A DNA stretch of 64,000 nt from Gymnopus androsaceus JB14 (GCA_009733575.1 ML769390.1:619850-683849), one strand, 5' to 3'. Shown: positions 34,911 through 47,547, numbered from the stretch's first letter. A program made the numbers and translations. The notes: a model not told the origin generated them from the letters alone.

Positions 34911-37900
34911 ATGGCGAACGTCCCTTCTCTCGTTGTGGACGATACTTCACCAATTATCCAGTACTTTCCCTTCAGCGACACCCTCGGTCCGCCAGATTTC
35001 ACCGCAGGCTGGAATCCATTATTCAATCAGACAAGTCTTGGTGGTGCTCCTCTTCAGGTTGAGAATAGCACTAGTGTCCATGTTACATCTCTCAATAATG
35101 CTTCTTTTTCCCTTCAATGGCAAGGTTAGTCATATATTTCTTAGATTAGCTATTTTGCTCACTGTTCGAAAAACCAGGAACTGGAATCCAGCTTGTGGGA
35201 TCTGTCACGGATGCATCATACAGTATCCTTGTGGACGGTACCTTGCGAGATGCAAATGCCACACCCACTCTCTTAGCTTCCATCCAAAATCTTGACGATG
35301 CCAGCCATGTCATTTCGTTAACAACAATTATTTCGAACACTACTTCAAATCAAACAGAGTCGTTCGTTGTATTCGATCAGGCTATTATCTCCGCGCCTCC
35401 CGTGTCCGCTAACAGCACGGATAGGTCGGTTCAAATATGCTTGTTCTGAGATCTAGCTCATTTGTTTCCCTAGCTCTACATTTACTCTGCAGACCTTGAA
35501 CGACTCTGACATTAATTTTCGTGGGGAATGGGGCTTCCAGAACAACTCTGCAATCGGTGTGACCCCAATTCATATATCCACCAGCTTCAACGATAGCGCT
35601 TCAACAGTATTCAATGGTGGGTCGTATTCTGCTGGTCACCAGTTCTTATTGAAGCTCAGCTATCTCGTATAGGAACTACGTTGCAAATTCTCGGCCAAGT
35701 ATCCCTTGAAGGTGCAAATTATACTGTCCAGTTGGACAGTAATACCACACAGTACTCGGCCAAGGCATCATTCGAACAGAACAATACCTTGCTTTTTTCC
35801 GTTTCTGCTTTGGATCCTAATCTGCCACACAACGTCCAGATTGTCAATAACGGCGGGACTTTGATTCTACCCATTGGCGGATTCAGGGCATTCTCCTCTG
35901 GAAATCCCAAGTTAGTCCAGAGCTTTTGATACGTGTATCATCTATCTAATCTTCTCATAGTCTAGTTTCTCCACCAGCGCCTCCTCCTCCTCCAGCCACA
36001 CCTTCTCCAAGTCCCAGTCCTCAGAATGGCGCACTCACCAAGGGACAATAGCAGCATTGGCTCTAGCTGGTGTTCTCGCGTTCCTCCTTATTAGCGGCTT
36101 TTGTTCTGCGTCCTCGTTTGGCGACCGATGAAGCGTAGACAGCGTCAAGCTAGGCGAGAACAACGCAAGCTGGAACGTTCCGCCACCGACGATGCTGTTC
36201 TTGACATCGGACATAATACAGCGAGCTACATGGACAACAGTCCTATAGGGCGAGGGAGTCATAAAAGTGGGCGATCAGGGTTTCTTCATTGGAAACAGGA
36301 CCTAGAAACAGGTAATGGAGGGAGAGTCCTAAATGCTCTAGGTCTGGTGTTTCGACACTCTGACTCTCCGAAGGACAAAGAACCTGATCATCTGCACGAC
36401 GAAGATTCCATCTACGGGGATGACGCGCTAAGCATGAAATCCTCCTTATCTTCCCCAGCGCCCGAAGGCAAAAAGGGCAAGGGCAAAGCTAAGAGTCGCT
36501 GGTCCAGGAAATCGAAAAGCTACTCACCCAGCTATACTATTGACTTGCCCCCACTAAGTCGGTCCCAAGAGCGGGTCGAGCAGTCTCTTCCGGTTCCGGT
36601 TCCTCCTTCTACAACTTTCTCAAATCTTACTTCCATCACATACTTGTCGTCGTCACCCAACACTGAAACCTCTCGACGGCTCTCATTCAATGCCCCATCG
36701 AGCCATTACTCCGACCCAGTATCACCGCGTCCTCCCGCCTCTCCAAATCACGGTAAAACGGATAGCAGTGGTGTATTGCTGATCCATGATGACTCTGATG
36801 GACATTCCCAATCAGATTCAGAGGTCGATTACCGCTCTAGTGTTGTGTCGACCCACCAGGACCCCGAGATTCAAGTGTATGTACACGAGATCGAGGTCCA
36901 GAGCACCATTGCTTCTTCCAGCAAACGGAGTATCCGACCAAGTCAAATCGTTCGGGAGAATGATCGCGGCAGTGTACGGACTAATGACGATGCTTTGAGC
37001 GTGTTGGGACCAGCTACTGCCAGGGCTGCAATACGAAGTCTGAGTCCACGCACCAGCGAGCTAGCATTCACAAATTTGATCTTGGACGAACTGGCTAACA
37101 CCGCAGTCTCTCCTCAACGGTCGGGAGGTGATGATAGGGCTCCTCGTGAGCGACTCATCAGCGACGAGACTCTTCGACCTGAGACTCAGCAATCTTTCTT
37201 GGGTGTTCGTCCCAATAGCCCTTTCGGCGCTCAGCGCGCATCTACGTCTAATCGAAAACCCACCGAGAGTGGCAGCAGAAAATCAACGGGTTATTCAGTT
37301 CGATTTGAGGAAACTTGGTCCAGTCTTATCGAGTGTCGAGGATAAAGGGAAGGGTCCTGCCATTCAGCAGAGTGACAATAAGTTCCTTGCACCGTTAGCT
37401 CGTGCACCGGGAGCAAGGACCTCTTTCCGTTTAACCCCTCAGCGTCCTGTCACCTCCCCCATCTCAGAAGTTGACACCAGTGCTAGTGCCTCTTTCCTTG
37501 ATCTCAGTGGATCAAACTCAAATTCGAACTCGGATTCCTCCCATAGAGAGCCATCTCTGGGTTCACAGGGACAACAAGGCTTGCAGTCAAGATGGAGTGC
37601 CACGACCGGCACTGATATCTCACACAATGTCCGGCAAGAACAGTCCTCAGGCTCAGGCTCTGGCTCTGGCTCCGGGGCATCCGCCTCTTATCCTTTCCCA
37701 TTCCCAGTATCCCTGCCTCACTCCCCCCATCATCCAGAAGGTTTTAAACCGTCTCCACCTATCTCACCTTCATGGGCGACAGGCTCTTTAGCTGCGCCTC
37801 CCGGACGATTAGACGTCAATCCACATCCATTCGGACTTGTTCCGAATCCAACTTCACCCTCAGACAGTGTTCCCATGTCTATATCGGATCTACACTTCCG

Positions 37901-38183
37901 GCATAGCGACTCGGAAAACGACGAACTGGGTTCGCCCCCTATGGCGGGAACAAGCTCTCATCTTCCCCCCCATCCGCCTTTGCCAGCTAGTGTTCCTCCC
38001 ACACCCACATTCCCTCCTCCCATTTCCACTTCTGGTATTGCCTCACCTTCTCTGACCGAAGGTCTTTCAACTCCAAGCTATATTGTAAGCCGTGTATTCA
38101 CTCACAACAAATCCGATTCCGCATTAGCTAGCGAGACGCAATCACCATCCACTCGGGCCTTTGGCAGAGATGCGAGCCCATGA
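34911..38183 (+). CDS. Single-pass membrane protein with Ser-rich cytoplasmic tail; apparent frame breaks
   Basis: This resembles the common agaricomycete type: an extracellular beta-rich region, one transmembrane helix and a long disordered tail; function unknown. From 34,911 (MANVPSLVVDDTSPIIQYFP; no signal peptide) three extracellular exons have many N-x-T/S sites, then a Pro-rich stalk (PPPPPATPSPSPSPQNG), a helix (IAALALAGVLAFLLISGF) and a basic stop-transfer (RPMKRRQRQARREQRK). The tail has a Ser-Gly repeat (about 37,650-37,676) and many SP sites. The stalk, helix and basic segment lie in three different frames, with single-base breaks at about 36,043 and 36,095 and another near 37,310. 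The protein is otherwise open to 38,183. These may be mutations or sequence errors. Confidence 0.72.
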
Positions 38184-38513
38184 TATAACCGACAATTTAC
38201 TACACCATTTACGGATACAATTTTTTTTCGCGTCTTGGGTATAGAACTTTGTAGTATGTACTTTTAATCCGGATCCGTGTGGACTCTTTCCTTTCCTATC
38301 CATTCATGTTGTGTGTTTTGTATACTACAACCATATGTTTGACAGTATAGTCGTTCGTTCGTTCGTTCTGATGCAGTTTCTACAGCTACGGTTTCCAGTT
38401 CAAGGTACCCTCATCTCATACAGTAGAATACTGACTTGCTTTACATGTACAGTAGTAACCTTATTAATGGTTGATATAAATAATATGAGCAGCACTACAA
38501 CTATCGTAATAAC

Positions 38514-41500
38514 CTAAGAAGGCGCTTGGGAGTCCCGTCGCAACCCAAAACTAACGAATCGCCTAAAGTCAGAGAACACTTCTCGGCGTTCGTTACGTCC
38601 CATGTCTGTCGAGCCTGTAGGTGGCCCGCTGAGGGGTGGAGAAACTAGTCCAGAGAATATACTTTCTGTTGCACTGACTATCGCAGGGCTTGTTAAGGTT
38701 CCGCCCAGCTGAGCAATAGTGGGTGGGTCCATGTCCAACGTCGACAGGAACGAAGTGCCCTGAAGTTCGTCTTTGGTACTGGTTATCGTCACAAAGGAAT
38801 CCAGAAGATGATTTTGTTCGTTTTTAGGAGTTCCTTTGAGGTCGAGAATCTTTGAATATGAAGTGAGTGAACATTTCTTAAAGATAAGTAGAATTGCCAT
38901 TATTACCTTTTGAAAGTTGGAAAACGAGGTGTCACCAATAAGCAGAGTATAATTTAGAATGAATCCCTCCGGTGGGTCCTGCGGAAAAACTAAGCGTCGA
39001 AATTTGCGATGGCTAAACAGCACACTCACCACTGGCGTTACTATGACCTTTAATAACGACTCCAGTCTGCTGGTGCTTTTACTTAGCGACCGGGTATAGC
39101 TATATTGAAGTCATTAACACTGGCAAACGTGTACGCCAACAAATGTACCTGGAAGTCATCATTTCTTCCCCGGGCATTTTCGAAAGGTAAGCTTTGACCA
39201 ATTGAAGATCAATGAGCAGCTGTATAATCTATCAGACCGTTGTAAAGGATATTTGATAACATGATAGCACCTGCTCAGCTCCAATTTCCTTCAGCGGTCT
39301 GCTTTTCACTAGCGAATTGGTGAACTTGGCTATTATCAGACTATGATACGGATTCAGTCACCATCTCTTTCAGAAAAATGTACAGCTGACCTGCAGGCCT
39401 TTGTCGAAAAAGTTCCGGAGATACTTCTTCTGTTCTACAGTTGGCTTGAGAAGTTCAACGACTTGCTCGACCGTCCGTATTAGCTCAGCAGTGTACGCAG
39501 ACGGTCCGCTGACGTGGCTAACGTTGGACCAGACGGAACGCGACATCGTAGTGAAAGCTGATTCACACGCTGATTCAAGTTCTCGCAGTTGAACCACGAT
39601 AGCTGCAGATATAGCGCTGTAAAAAGCTTCAGCGCACGCAGTCTAAAACACTGATGGAGTACGCACCTCACAAATAGATCGCGTTCATCCTGTAATGATA
39701 CCTTCTCTCTGAACTCTTCGTTGATATTGCTGCGTATCTTATCTTCCAGCTATGCTTATAGTCAGTGAGAGTTTTATTAAAGTATACAGGGAGACACCAT
39801 ACTTCTGAAGCAGTGGTTTGGCAATAATCTGCAGTGTTGATGACCAAAGATGCTTGCTTAAGTTGCGCTACGTCGAACCTGGCTGAATCTATGGATTTGC
39901 GAGGAGCAGATATTGGAATAGGCCTGTTCATAAAAGATTGGTGAAATAGTTTAGTTACTAGACACAGTATGCAATACCGTTTCAAGCTTGCGGTTAATAT
40001 GTCCTCTAGGCCAAATCAGAACCCCGAAGAATCACTGGTGTGACTACAATACACACCTGCATAGATCCGCAGCCATTTCTTGTGCACATTGCACAAATCG
40101 AATAGAGGAGATCCTCGCGACAGCTTGGCGCATTGCTCCAGACTCTGACCATAAAAGTAGAACAATTCCGTAGATGATGGTAACACCAATGCCAAAGATG
40201 AGCTGCTGTCGTCGCCGTCTTCAACGTTGAGTGTGTCCAGAGATGCACGAGGCGTGGTTCTGAGAGCTTGGCCCTTGCGATGGGGAGCCAGCATGTCCGA
40301 TAATGCTCTGGAGCGATATTTTAAAGGGTGTATTGGGTACCATTGGGATGATCTTACCTGTCTTGAGCATCAACAAAGACGCCCATATGAGGGTCGAAGG
40401 CGTGGGTGAGCGGCCTCGGGGGTCGAGAGTTGGGGCTGACGGTAGCGGATAGCATGTCTTGATACTTGAAGCAATTCATGAGTAAAACTTTTAACCAGTT
40501 TTGTGAGACGTACGGATGTCGCCCATTTCTTAGCCATCGAAGATTCAAATTCGGCGACTATTTGAAGGTTGTCTATCAATGTTTTGACCGTTAACGATTT
40601 GCCTGCAGTAGATAATAATGTAGTAATGTCGTCTCTAAACCTCACATTCAGCTTAAGCTCAATGAGTCACCAGCATGAACATACCGAGTAATTTCTGTAA
40701 ATTTTGCTAGTAGATGCCAGGTGACTTTCCACTCTCCTGGAAATACTCTGCCCTGCTCGAGCTCATGAGTCTGCAGCAGCCGCTTGAACCACGAGAATCT
40801 TCTCGAAATATTATCCAGTTGACCTGCTTCATCTGAAGTCCGAAATATTCGACGATACTCCTTCAACTCCAACACAACGTATCTTTCCACTAGATGTGAA
40901 CGGAAATCTGTTCCAAGAACATCGACCACAAGGCATGCATCGGCAATCACAGCGGGCTTGATGCCTTTAGAGGTATCCTGAAGATAGCTGTTCTTGGGGT
41001 GTTATTGAACAGGAGCAAAACTAAGAACTCTGAAGTGGCTCACAACGTGTCGAAATCCTTGTCGATGATAGAGCGCAATGTAGTTTGAAGCTCTTGCATA
41101 CGCTTCCACGCTTGCTTTACTCGAGGTACAGACGTGTACGATGTGAATGTCGAGGAAAGCTGCTTGACAGCCTGTTGAGCAAGTTAGACAGACGGCGCAT
41201 GTCATTCCAAGGAAACGTACAGAAAGCGTCTGCGAAATCTCGTTGTATTTCTTTTCGGTGACAAGATCTTCTAGTTGAGACAGAGCATTGACTGGAAACT
41301 GATTGGTAAGGTGATGCGACGAAAGAGGAGATAGAACACACCTAGCATTTGTAACCTTTTCAAAGTCGTCATACTCAGGATGAGATTCTTCTTCGCTAGA
41401 TCGAGGACCTGAATATCCTTCGTGATGCTTCTGACAACGGCTTCAGATTCCGTGGCTTTCTCGCGTATGCGAGACATTTGGCCCAGTAGTTCCTACAAAA

Positions 41501-41870
41501 TCTTTCCGTTGGACCAAGGAACAAGGACGAATAAAGCCAGCAGCGCACCGATATCATCTCCTGAATAAGTTGCATTCGGTCGGGATCCTGATTCCGGTTT
41601 AGTTGTTCCCGCAGAGAGTCTATTTCCTTCTGAATTTCCTTTTGGTTTTCTGTCAATCGAGCTTGTATGGCCTCGGTGTGTGCAAGAGATGCCTCTGAGA
41701 AGTTGTAGCAGTTAGGTGAATTCAGTCACAGTAGAATGGAACTTACACGGACCATTTGGAAAGAGACTATTGAGCGCATCTACGGCGTTAAGACTAGACC
41801 CCGATGATTGCTGCTCAAAAACGCGTTGCACTGCGACAAGGACTTCAGTAGGCAGCTCATCGTTCTGCAT
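38514..41870 (-). CDS. VPS53: VPS53, GARP tethering complex subunit
   Basis: Vps53 with Vps51, Vps52 and Vps54 forms the GARP complex, which tethers endosome-derived vesicles at the trans-Golgi network. The start at 41,870 reads MQNDELPTEVLVAVQRV. The N-terminal coiled coils follow (TENQKEIQKEIDSLREQL; QMSRIREKATESEAVVRSI; LDLAKKNLILSMTTLKRL), then LVTEKKYNEISQTLSAVKQL. The conserved C-terminal block is present: DPPEGFILNYTLLIGDTSF, SNFQK-ILDLKGTPKNEQNHLL and FLSTLDMDPPTI. More than ten short introns are needed. The gene shares a 73-bp intergenic space with the divergent Yippee gene. Confidence 0.9.
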
Positions 41871-41943
41871 GGGTGACGGGGAAGAAATGAGGCGCTAATG
41901 AAATTGATCCAGTGGGCGCTTATGCTTCTTCTCCTCAACTACT

Positions 41944-42573
41944 ATGGCCGCCTCTCAGACGGACACTCGTACTCAAGTTGTTCAATTATATGACGGCCAA
42001 CCTATATATGCCTGCGAAAAATGCTCTGCAGTAGGTTCGTCGTCTCCGTATACATAGCTTTCAACTTGCTAATGCTCTCGCTCCAGTTGTTAGTCAATTT
42101 ATATTCGACTATCCAAAATCTCACATTTGTGGCGATAGGCTCTTCAAGACGAGCTGATAAGTAAAGCGTTCTCTGGCCGAGACGGTCGAGGATAGTAAGT
42201 ACTTGCCTTATTAAGCACCTTGTGCTGCTAAATGAATCTAGTCTTATGCATTCTGCATCCAACGTCAAGCTTGGTGCAAAGGAGGATAGACCTTTGCTGT
42301 GAGTCCCGGTTTCCGTTGGATCTCTCTCCTTCTTCATCGCTGTACTGAACCCAAATAGCACAGGTGTTCATACGGTCGCTGATGTTTTCTGCCTGGGATG
42401 CAATGAAAGATTGGGCTGGTACTACCACAGTGCCTCGGAGTATTCGCAGAAGTACAAGGAAGGCAAGAAGTTTCTCGTATCTGATCCCCTTAAACCCATC
42501 TCATTTTATAGGGAAATATCTTTTGGAGAAGGAGAAGATCATCAAGGATAATGCTTGGACTTTGGATGACTGA
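41944..42573 (+). CDS. Yippee-like zinc-binding protein
   Basis: Yippee/YPEL proteins are small, highly conserved zinc-binding proteins with a beta-tent fold; fungal versions are related to GID/CTLH E3 components (Moh1). The spliced product is about 121 residues: MAASQTDTRTQVVQLYDGQP, ACEKCSAALQDELISKAFSG, RDGRGYLMHSASNVKLG, TGVHTVADVFCLGCNERLGW, then YSQKYKEGKYLLEKEKII. The two CxxC pairs and the G-x-H-x-V-x-D motif are all present. Four introns; the last has a GC donor (gcaaga...tatag), needed to join KEG to KYLL in frame. No frame breaks. It is divergent from VPS53. Confidence 0.92.
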
Positions 42574-43044
42574 ATCGTAAGTTTATATTGTACTTGTATC
42601 AATCTTCTTTGTATCCTTTGTGCTATATCATGAATTGTTCACTGGAGTAAAGCCTTCCGGTGTAAGGGCTGCACAGTCAACGAGATTTCTCTGTCGTGTC
42701 CGAAAACTGCTGATTTCGTCTCTTCTAACGGCTCTTGAACATGTAATGGAATCAAAATTTCGTTGACGTCTTAGGCTCTCCGGGTCCAAGTTATCGGTGC
42801 AGCGTGGATTAGAAATTAGAATCATACTGGACCAAAAGCAATCGTGGACCTATAAAGGTTGATGGTATTTCCACTTGATCGACTTTTTCCTCCGTTTGCA
42901 GCTCTCAGCCTCTTTGCGACTCTGTTTGACTTGGGCCACCATTGCTCTAGCCATATCAGTTGATGCAGCACTTGACTTTCCATCCTCAGATATCATTGCT
43001 GGAAAGATGAGGAACTTTCATCGGGAGTGGGTAATATGTCGCTG

Positions 43045-43833
43045 GGGATGTTCCAGTCATATCTGGAATTCAGGATTTTGACGAGATACTTGATATGGAG
43101 GAAGAGGACCTTGAGGAAGGACACGATGCTACTGCTGTACCTAAAGCTACACCGAACGTGATTGATGATAGGTGAGGATGCCTCCTACTGCACTGTGCAG
43201 GTCTCTTATTACATGACATAGCCAAATTGAAGTAGCAACTAAAAATCCGCTTCAAGTTCGAACCTACGATGTTATGATCACATACGACAAGTATTATCAG
43301 ACTCCTCGAATCTGGCTTCTTGGTTACGACGAGGTGTGAATGTCTCTTCTTATCCGTCAAAACAGTTTCTTATTCGCATTGCAGAACCGATCCCCGTTGA
43401 CGCCCTCTCAAACTTCCAAGACGTTTCAGTAGATCATGCATTTAAAACCGTCACTATCGAACCCTTTCCTCATTCCGCGTCCTTAAAAGCAGCGTCCGTC
43501 CACCCATGCAAACACGCGAGCGTGATGAAGAAGGTCATCGAGCGAATGAACAACAGCGTCGTGGTGGAGCAGCTTGCACACCGAAAGGCTCCAAAGGGAA
43601 AGAGAATGTGGCCTTTTAGTCGAAAGGCTAGTGGGACTGGAAAGGACGACAAGGCTGCTGCTGCTGGAGAGGATGAAGAAGTGGAGGGAATGCGAGTCGA
43701 TTTTTATCTCGTCGTCGTCTTTCTCAAGTTCATTGCTTTGATTGTTCCTATCATTGAGGTTGACTCTACTACGTCGTTCCGAATGGAATGCCGGGGGGAT
43801 GTTGATGCCCAATTACCACAAATACATACATAG
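43045..43833 (+). pseudogene. ATG3: 5'-truncated ATG3 (autophagy E2-like enzyme)
   Basis: ATG3 conjugates ATG8 to phosphatidylethanolamine. Homology begins at about 43,045 (GIQDFDEILDMEEEDLEEG) and continues over introns at about 43,170-43,231 and 43,331-43,384 through [38 protein letters not shown] and the active-site segment SVHPCKHASVMKKVIERMN. It ends IVPIIEVDSTTSF. The normal stop after TTSF is missing, so 17 extra residues follow. About half of the protein, the N-terminal part, is absent: the 470 bp between Yippee and 43,045 show no ATG3 sequence. Introns are kept, so it is not a retrocopy. Probably a rearranged, non-functional copy. Confidence 0.78.
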
Positions 43834-43997
43834 AGAAGAATGGAATAAATCATCTACTAATATAATTATTTTTCTACGTCGCGTCCGATATAAATATTTG
43901 CTTTGTACAGTAGATCTACGAGTATACTGCTCTATATCAAGTGGTTATTCGGTTATGCGTAGTCACGTGTGCCTATTGCATCTTTCTTTCGTCCTCG

Positions 43998-45500
43998 ATG
44001 TCCCAATATCTCTCTCAAACTCGCATCGAAGAGCCGACATGGTTCGAAGCAGACGACATACTTTTCCTTCGAAACCGAATCTCTGAAGCGGAAACGCAGC
44101 TGGAGAGTCTCGATGGTCAGATAGATCAAAGAGATGCAAAACTCGTCGATATCGCAGCGTGTCAAAACGTTCTTTCACCTATCGGCCGAGTTCCATTGGA
44201 GATCCTAGGAGAAATATTTTGTCTTTCATGTAGCCCTGATTACATTTGGCGCGCAAGCCACAATATCATCCACTATACGTCCATCCTGTCTTGCGTGTGT
44301 GTAGCTTGGAGAAAGGCTGCTAATGCTACGCCTCAACTCTGGTCTACTCTGTGTCTCAACGCAGAAAACAATCGCACACTTCATGGACAGTTTGGGTGGT
44401 TGGAAAAGTGGGTTGATCGATGTCAAGGACATTCCTTGGATTTATATCTCGCTCTTCCTGAGGGAAAGTCCCGAAACGGAGAAGAGCTATTCCATTCCAT
44501 CCTACGGTTTAGTCACAAAATTCGAGTCTTGAATGTTTCGGGGTACTGGTCATCGCTTCTTCCTCTCATTTATTACTCTTCGTTTCCTCTATTGGAAGAA
44601 GTCGATTTCGAGGTTAATGACATCCCAAATGCAGATGGTACTGTCAAACTTCCCCCACATAAAATTGACGCACTCTTAGGAGCGCCGAAATTACGACGTG
44701 CCACAATGAGAGAGTTCGGTGAACTCTCTCTTCTAACGGTGTTGATACTGCCTGTAGAGCAACTGACCTCACTGAGGATCACATCAGATTTCAATCCATC
44801 TAACATCTATATGAACCTGCTCCACCGTTGCAAAAATCTGGTAAACCTCGAACTTCATTACGACTCGGATTTCATCCTAATGGATAACGCTCGTAGCAGC
44901 CTCAATCTCCACATCTGTTTACCTTCGTTAAAATCGCTATCTCTTCATGGCAACCTGCTCGAATGCTTCACTGCGCCTCACCTGGAAGAGTTGACTCTCC
45001 TGTATGACTCCTGCAATTTCCATAGCTTCTATATGAAAGTGGATGCTTTTCAACAGCGTTCGAGGACAGCGCTATCCACTCTTTCTTTCGAGAATTTCAA
45101 CGATCATGGCGAGGAGGACGAGAGTACAAATTTTATCGATGACTTGATAGCAATGCTATCCCTCTTCCCCACACTCAGCAAGTATGGGATCAGCGATTGT
45201 TCATTCAACGTCAATCCTCTCCTTCGAGCCTTGACTGTTAATCAAAGTGGTCAGGTCCTCCTTCCAAAACTTGAACATCTTTCACTCCTAATGTACGACT
45301 GTAAAAATTATTCTTTGGAACTGAAGGCTTTAATCCTTTCACGGTGGTGGCCTGATGATGATATCTATGGCTGCGTCTCTGAAGACGGTCATGGATCACT
45401 TCGATTGCAGACAGTAGCCTTGAATAGACGTTATTTCAAAGTGTTCAAGGATATCACGCCTGCACTCCCAGGCTTGATTATACTAGATTCCTGGAACTAG
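43998..45500 (+). CDS. F-box protein with N-terminal coiled coil, copy 2
   Basis: An intron-less frame of 500 residues starts at 43,998 (MSQYLSQTRIEEPTWFEADD); an in-frame upstream ATG at 43,941 is less likely because all copies begin at MSQYL. The coiled coil is five residues shorter than in copies 1 and 4 (LESLDGQIDQRDAKL, lacking SELTR). The F-box follows (SPIGRVPLEILGEIFCLSC), then VCVAWRKAANATPQLWSTLC and the leucine-rich region. The C-terminus is in frame (DITPALPGLIILDSWN). It is first of three head-to-tail copies and shares the shortened coiled coil with copy 3. Confidence 0.88.
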   Translation: MSQYLSQTRIEEPTWFEADDILFLRNRISEAETQLESLDGQIDQRDAKLVDIAACQNVLSPIGRVPLEILGEIFCLSCSPDYIWRASHNIIHYTSILSCVCVAWRKAANATPQLWSTLCLNAENNRTLHGQFGWLEKWVDRCQGHSLDLYLALPEGKSRNGEELFHSILRFSHKIRVLNVSGYWSSLLPLIYYSSFPLLEEVDFEVNDIPNADGTVKLPPHKIDALLGAPKLRRATMREFGELSLLTVLILPVEQLTSLRITSDFNPSNIYMNLLHRCKNLVNLELHYDSDFILMDNARSSLNLHICLPSLKSLSLHGNLLECFTAPHLEELTLLYDSCNFHSFYMKVDAFQQRSRTALSTLSFENFNDHGEEDESTNFIDDLIAMLSLFPTLSKYGISDCSFNVNPLLRALTVNQSGQVLLPKLEHLSLLMYDCKNYSLELKALILSRWWPDDDIYGCVSEDGHGSLRLQTVALNRRYFKVFKDITPALPGLIILDSWN

Positions 45501-45743
45501 TCTATATTGTATGCAGATCATCCGAGCCGAATGTGTAATGTTTTGACACAATTTCTTTGCTTTGAAACGCTGCATAATGTACCGATTCGCGTAAGTATTT
45601 TAACTTTCACAATGAGCTTGAGGGTTCACATATCGAAACCCATCAGTCGATGCATTGAACAAAAATCGCAGAGAATTTATTATTTAGGCGCCTGAATTTA
45701 ACCACATGTTCTGCCAGTATCACGTCTTTCTTTTTCCTCGACG

Positions 45744-47234
45744 ATGTCCCAATATCTCTCTCAAACTCGCATCGAAGAGCCGATATGGCTCGAAGCAGAC
45801 GACATACTTTTCCTTCGAAACCGAATCTCCGAAGCGGAAACGCGGCTGGAGAGTCTCGATGGTCAGATAGATCAAAGAGATGCAAAACTCGTCGATATTG
45901 CAGCGTGTCGAAACGTTCTTTCACCTATTCGTCGAGTTCCATCGGAGATCCTAGCGGAGATATTCTGTCTTTCATATCGCCCTAATGGCAATTGGAGCGC
46001 GTACTACGATATCATCCGCTCTACGTCCATCCTGTGTCGCGCGTGTGTAGCTTGGAGAAAGGCTGCTCATGCTACGCCTCAACTCTGGTCTACTCTGTGT
46101 CTCAATGCAGAAAACAATTGCAAATTTCTACATAGACAGTTTGGGTGGTTGGAAAAGTGGGTTGATCGATGTCAAGGACATTCCTTGGATTTATATCTCG
46201 CTCTTCCCGCGGCCAAGTCCCGAAATGGAGAACAGTTATTATTCCATTCCATCCTTTGTTTTAGTCACAAAATACGACTCTTGGACGTTATTGGGCCTCC
46301 GTCATCGTATCTTCCTCTAATTGAACACTCTTCATTTCCTCTATTGGAAGAAGTCGATTTCGCGATTGATGACTTTCCAGATGCAGATGACACTGTCGAA
46401 CTTCTTCCCCCACAAAAAATTGACGCACTCTTAGGAGCGCCGAAATTACGATGTGTCGCAATGAGAGAGTTCACTGGGCTCTCTTTTCTAACGGTGTTGA
46501 TGCTACCTGTAGAGCAACTGACCTCACTGAAGATCATATCAGATTTTAATTCATCTAATATCTATGTGAACCTGCTCCACCGTTGCGGAAATCTGGTAAA
46601 CCTTGAACTTGGTTATGACTCGGATTTCCACCCAATGGATAACGCCAGTTTCCCCATCTGTTTACCTTCATTAAAATCGCTCTCTCTTCATTCCAGCCTA
46701 CTGGGATGGACTACCGCTCCTCACCTCGAAGAGTTGACTCTTCGGTATGCCTCCCACGATTTCCATAGTTTTTCTATAGAAGTGGCAGCTTTTCAACGGC
46801 GCTCGAGAACAGCACTCTCTACTCTTTACCTTGAATACTTTGATCCTCAGGACGAGGGACTTGCGAATTTTACTGAGGACTTGATTTCAATGCTGTCCGT
46901 CTTCCCCACAGTCAGCAAATTTGGAATGCGGTATTCATCATTCGATGTGAATCCTCTTCTTCGAGCCTTGACTGCTGATGAAAACCGCCAGGCCCTCCTT
47001 CCAAAACTTGAACATCTTTCACTCCATATGGACGGCAGTGAAGATTACTCTTCGGATTCTTCGGAGCTGAAGGCTTTCATCCTTTCGCGGTGGTGGCCTG
47101 ATGATGATGTGGGTGGCTGCGTGTCTGAAGGCAGTCATGGATTACTTCGATTGCAGAAAGTAGCCTTGGGTAAACGCTATTTCAAAGCATTGGACATCAC
47201 GCCTGCACCCTGGGGCTTGATTTCCTGGTACTAG
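45744..47234 (+). CDS. F-box protein with N-terminal coiled coil, copy 3
   Basis: This intron-less 496-residue frame is closest to copy 2, sharing the short coiled coil (LESLDGQIDQRDAKL). The F-box is SPIRRVPSEILAEIFCLSY. The leucine-rich region includes LPSLKSLSLHSSLLGWTTAP and the frame ends GLISWY. The 240 bp upstream (45,505-45,743) contain a block (gtaagtattttaac...gagcttgaggg) that recurs upstream of copy 4, showing that the duplication unit includes flanking DNA. Confidence 0.88.
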   Translation: MSQYLSQTRIEEPIWLEADDILFLRNRISEAETRLESLDGQIDQRDAKLVDIAACRNVLSPIRRVPSEILAEIFCLSYRPNGNWSAYYDIIRSTSILCRACVAWRKAAHATPQLWSTLCLNAENNCKFLHRQFGWLEKWVDRCQGHSLDLYLALPAAKSRNGEQLLFHSILCFSHKIRLLDVIGPPSSYLPLIEHSSFPLLEEVDFAIDDFPDADDTVELLPPQKIDALLGAPKLRCVAMREFTGLSFLTVLMLPVEQLTSLKIISDFNSSNIYVNLLHRCGNLVNLELGYDSDFHPMDNASFPICLPSLKSLSLHSSLLGWTTAPHLEELTLRYASHDFHSFSIEVAAFQRRSRTALSTLYLEYFDPQDEGLANFTEDLISMLSVFPTVSKFGMRYSSFDVNPLLRALTADENRQALLPKLEHLSLHMDGSEDYSSDSSELKAFILSRWWPDDDVGGCVSEGSHGLLRLQKVALGKRYFKALDITPAPWGLISWY

Positions 47235-47547
47235 TGTATATGTAGTGTACACAGGTCGTCCGAATGTGTAATGTTTCGACGCGATTTCTTTGAAACGCTA
47301 TATAATATGCCGATTCGCATAAGTATTTTAACGTTCACAGTGAGCTTGAGGGCTCAGAAATCAAAACCCCTACTTAATCCTTGATCAGCCAATGCATTCA
47401 TCAACAAAATCTTCTTCGCCGAGAAAAATCTGAACAATATACAATGATAGTAGATACTGTATACATGCTCACTCGCGGACAATAGGCGCCCATGCGGTTA
47501 AGCGCTGTCTGGCACGTGCCCTGCCTGTCGCTTTCGTTTCGTCCTCG

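Noticed and set aside
38341..38370. Short tetranucleotide run (cgtt repeats), and similar runs at 26,595 and 1,386.
   Set aside because: Ordinary microsatellite sequence; not a CRISPR or regulatory array.
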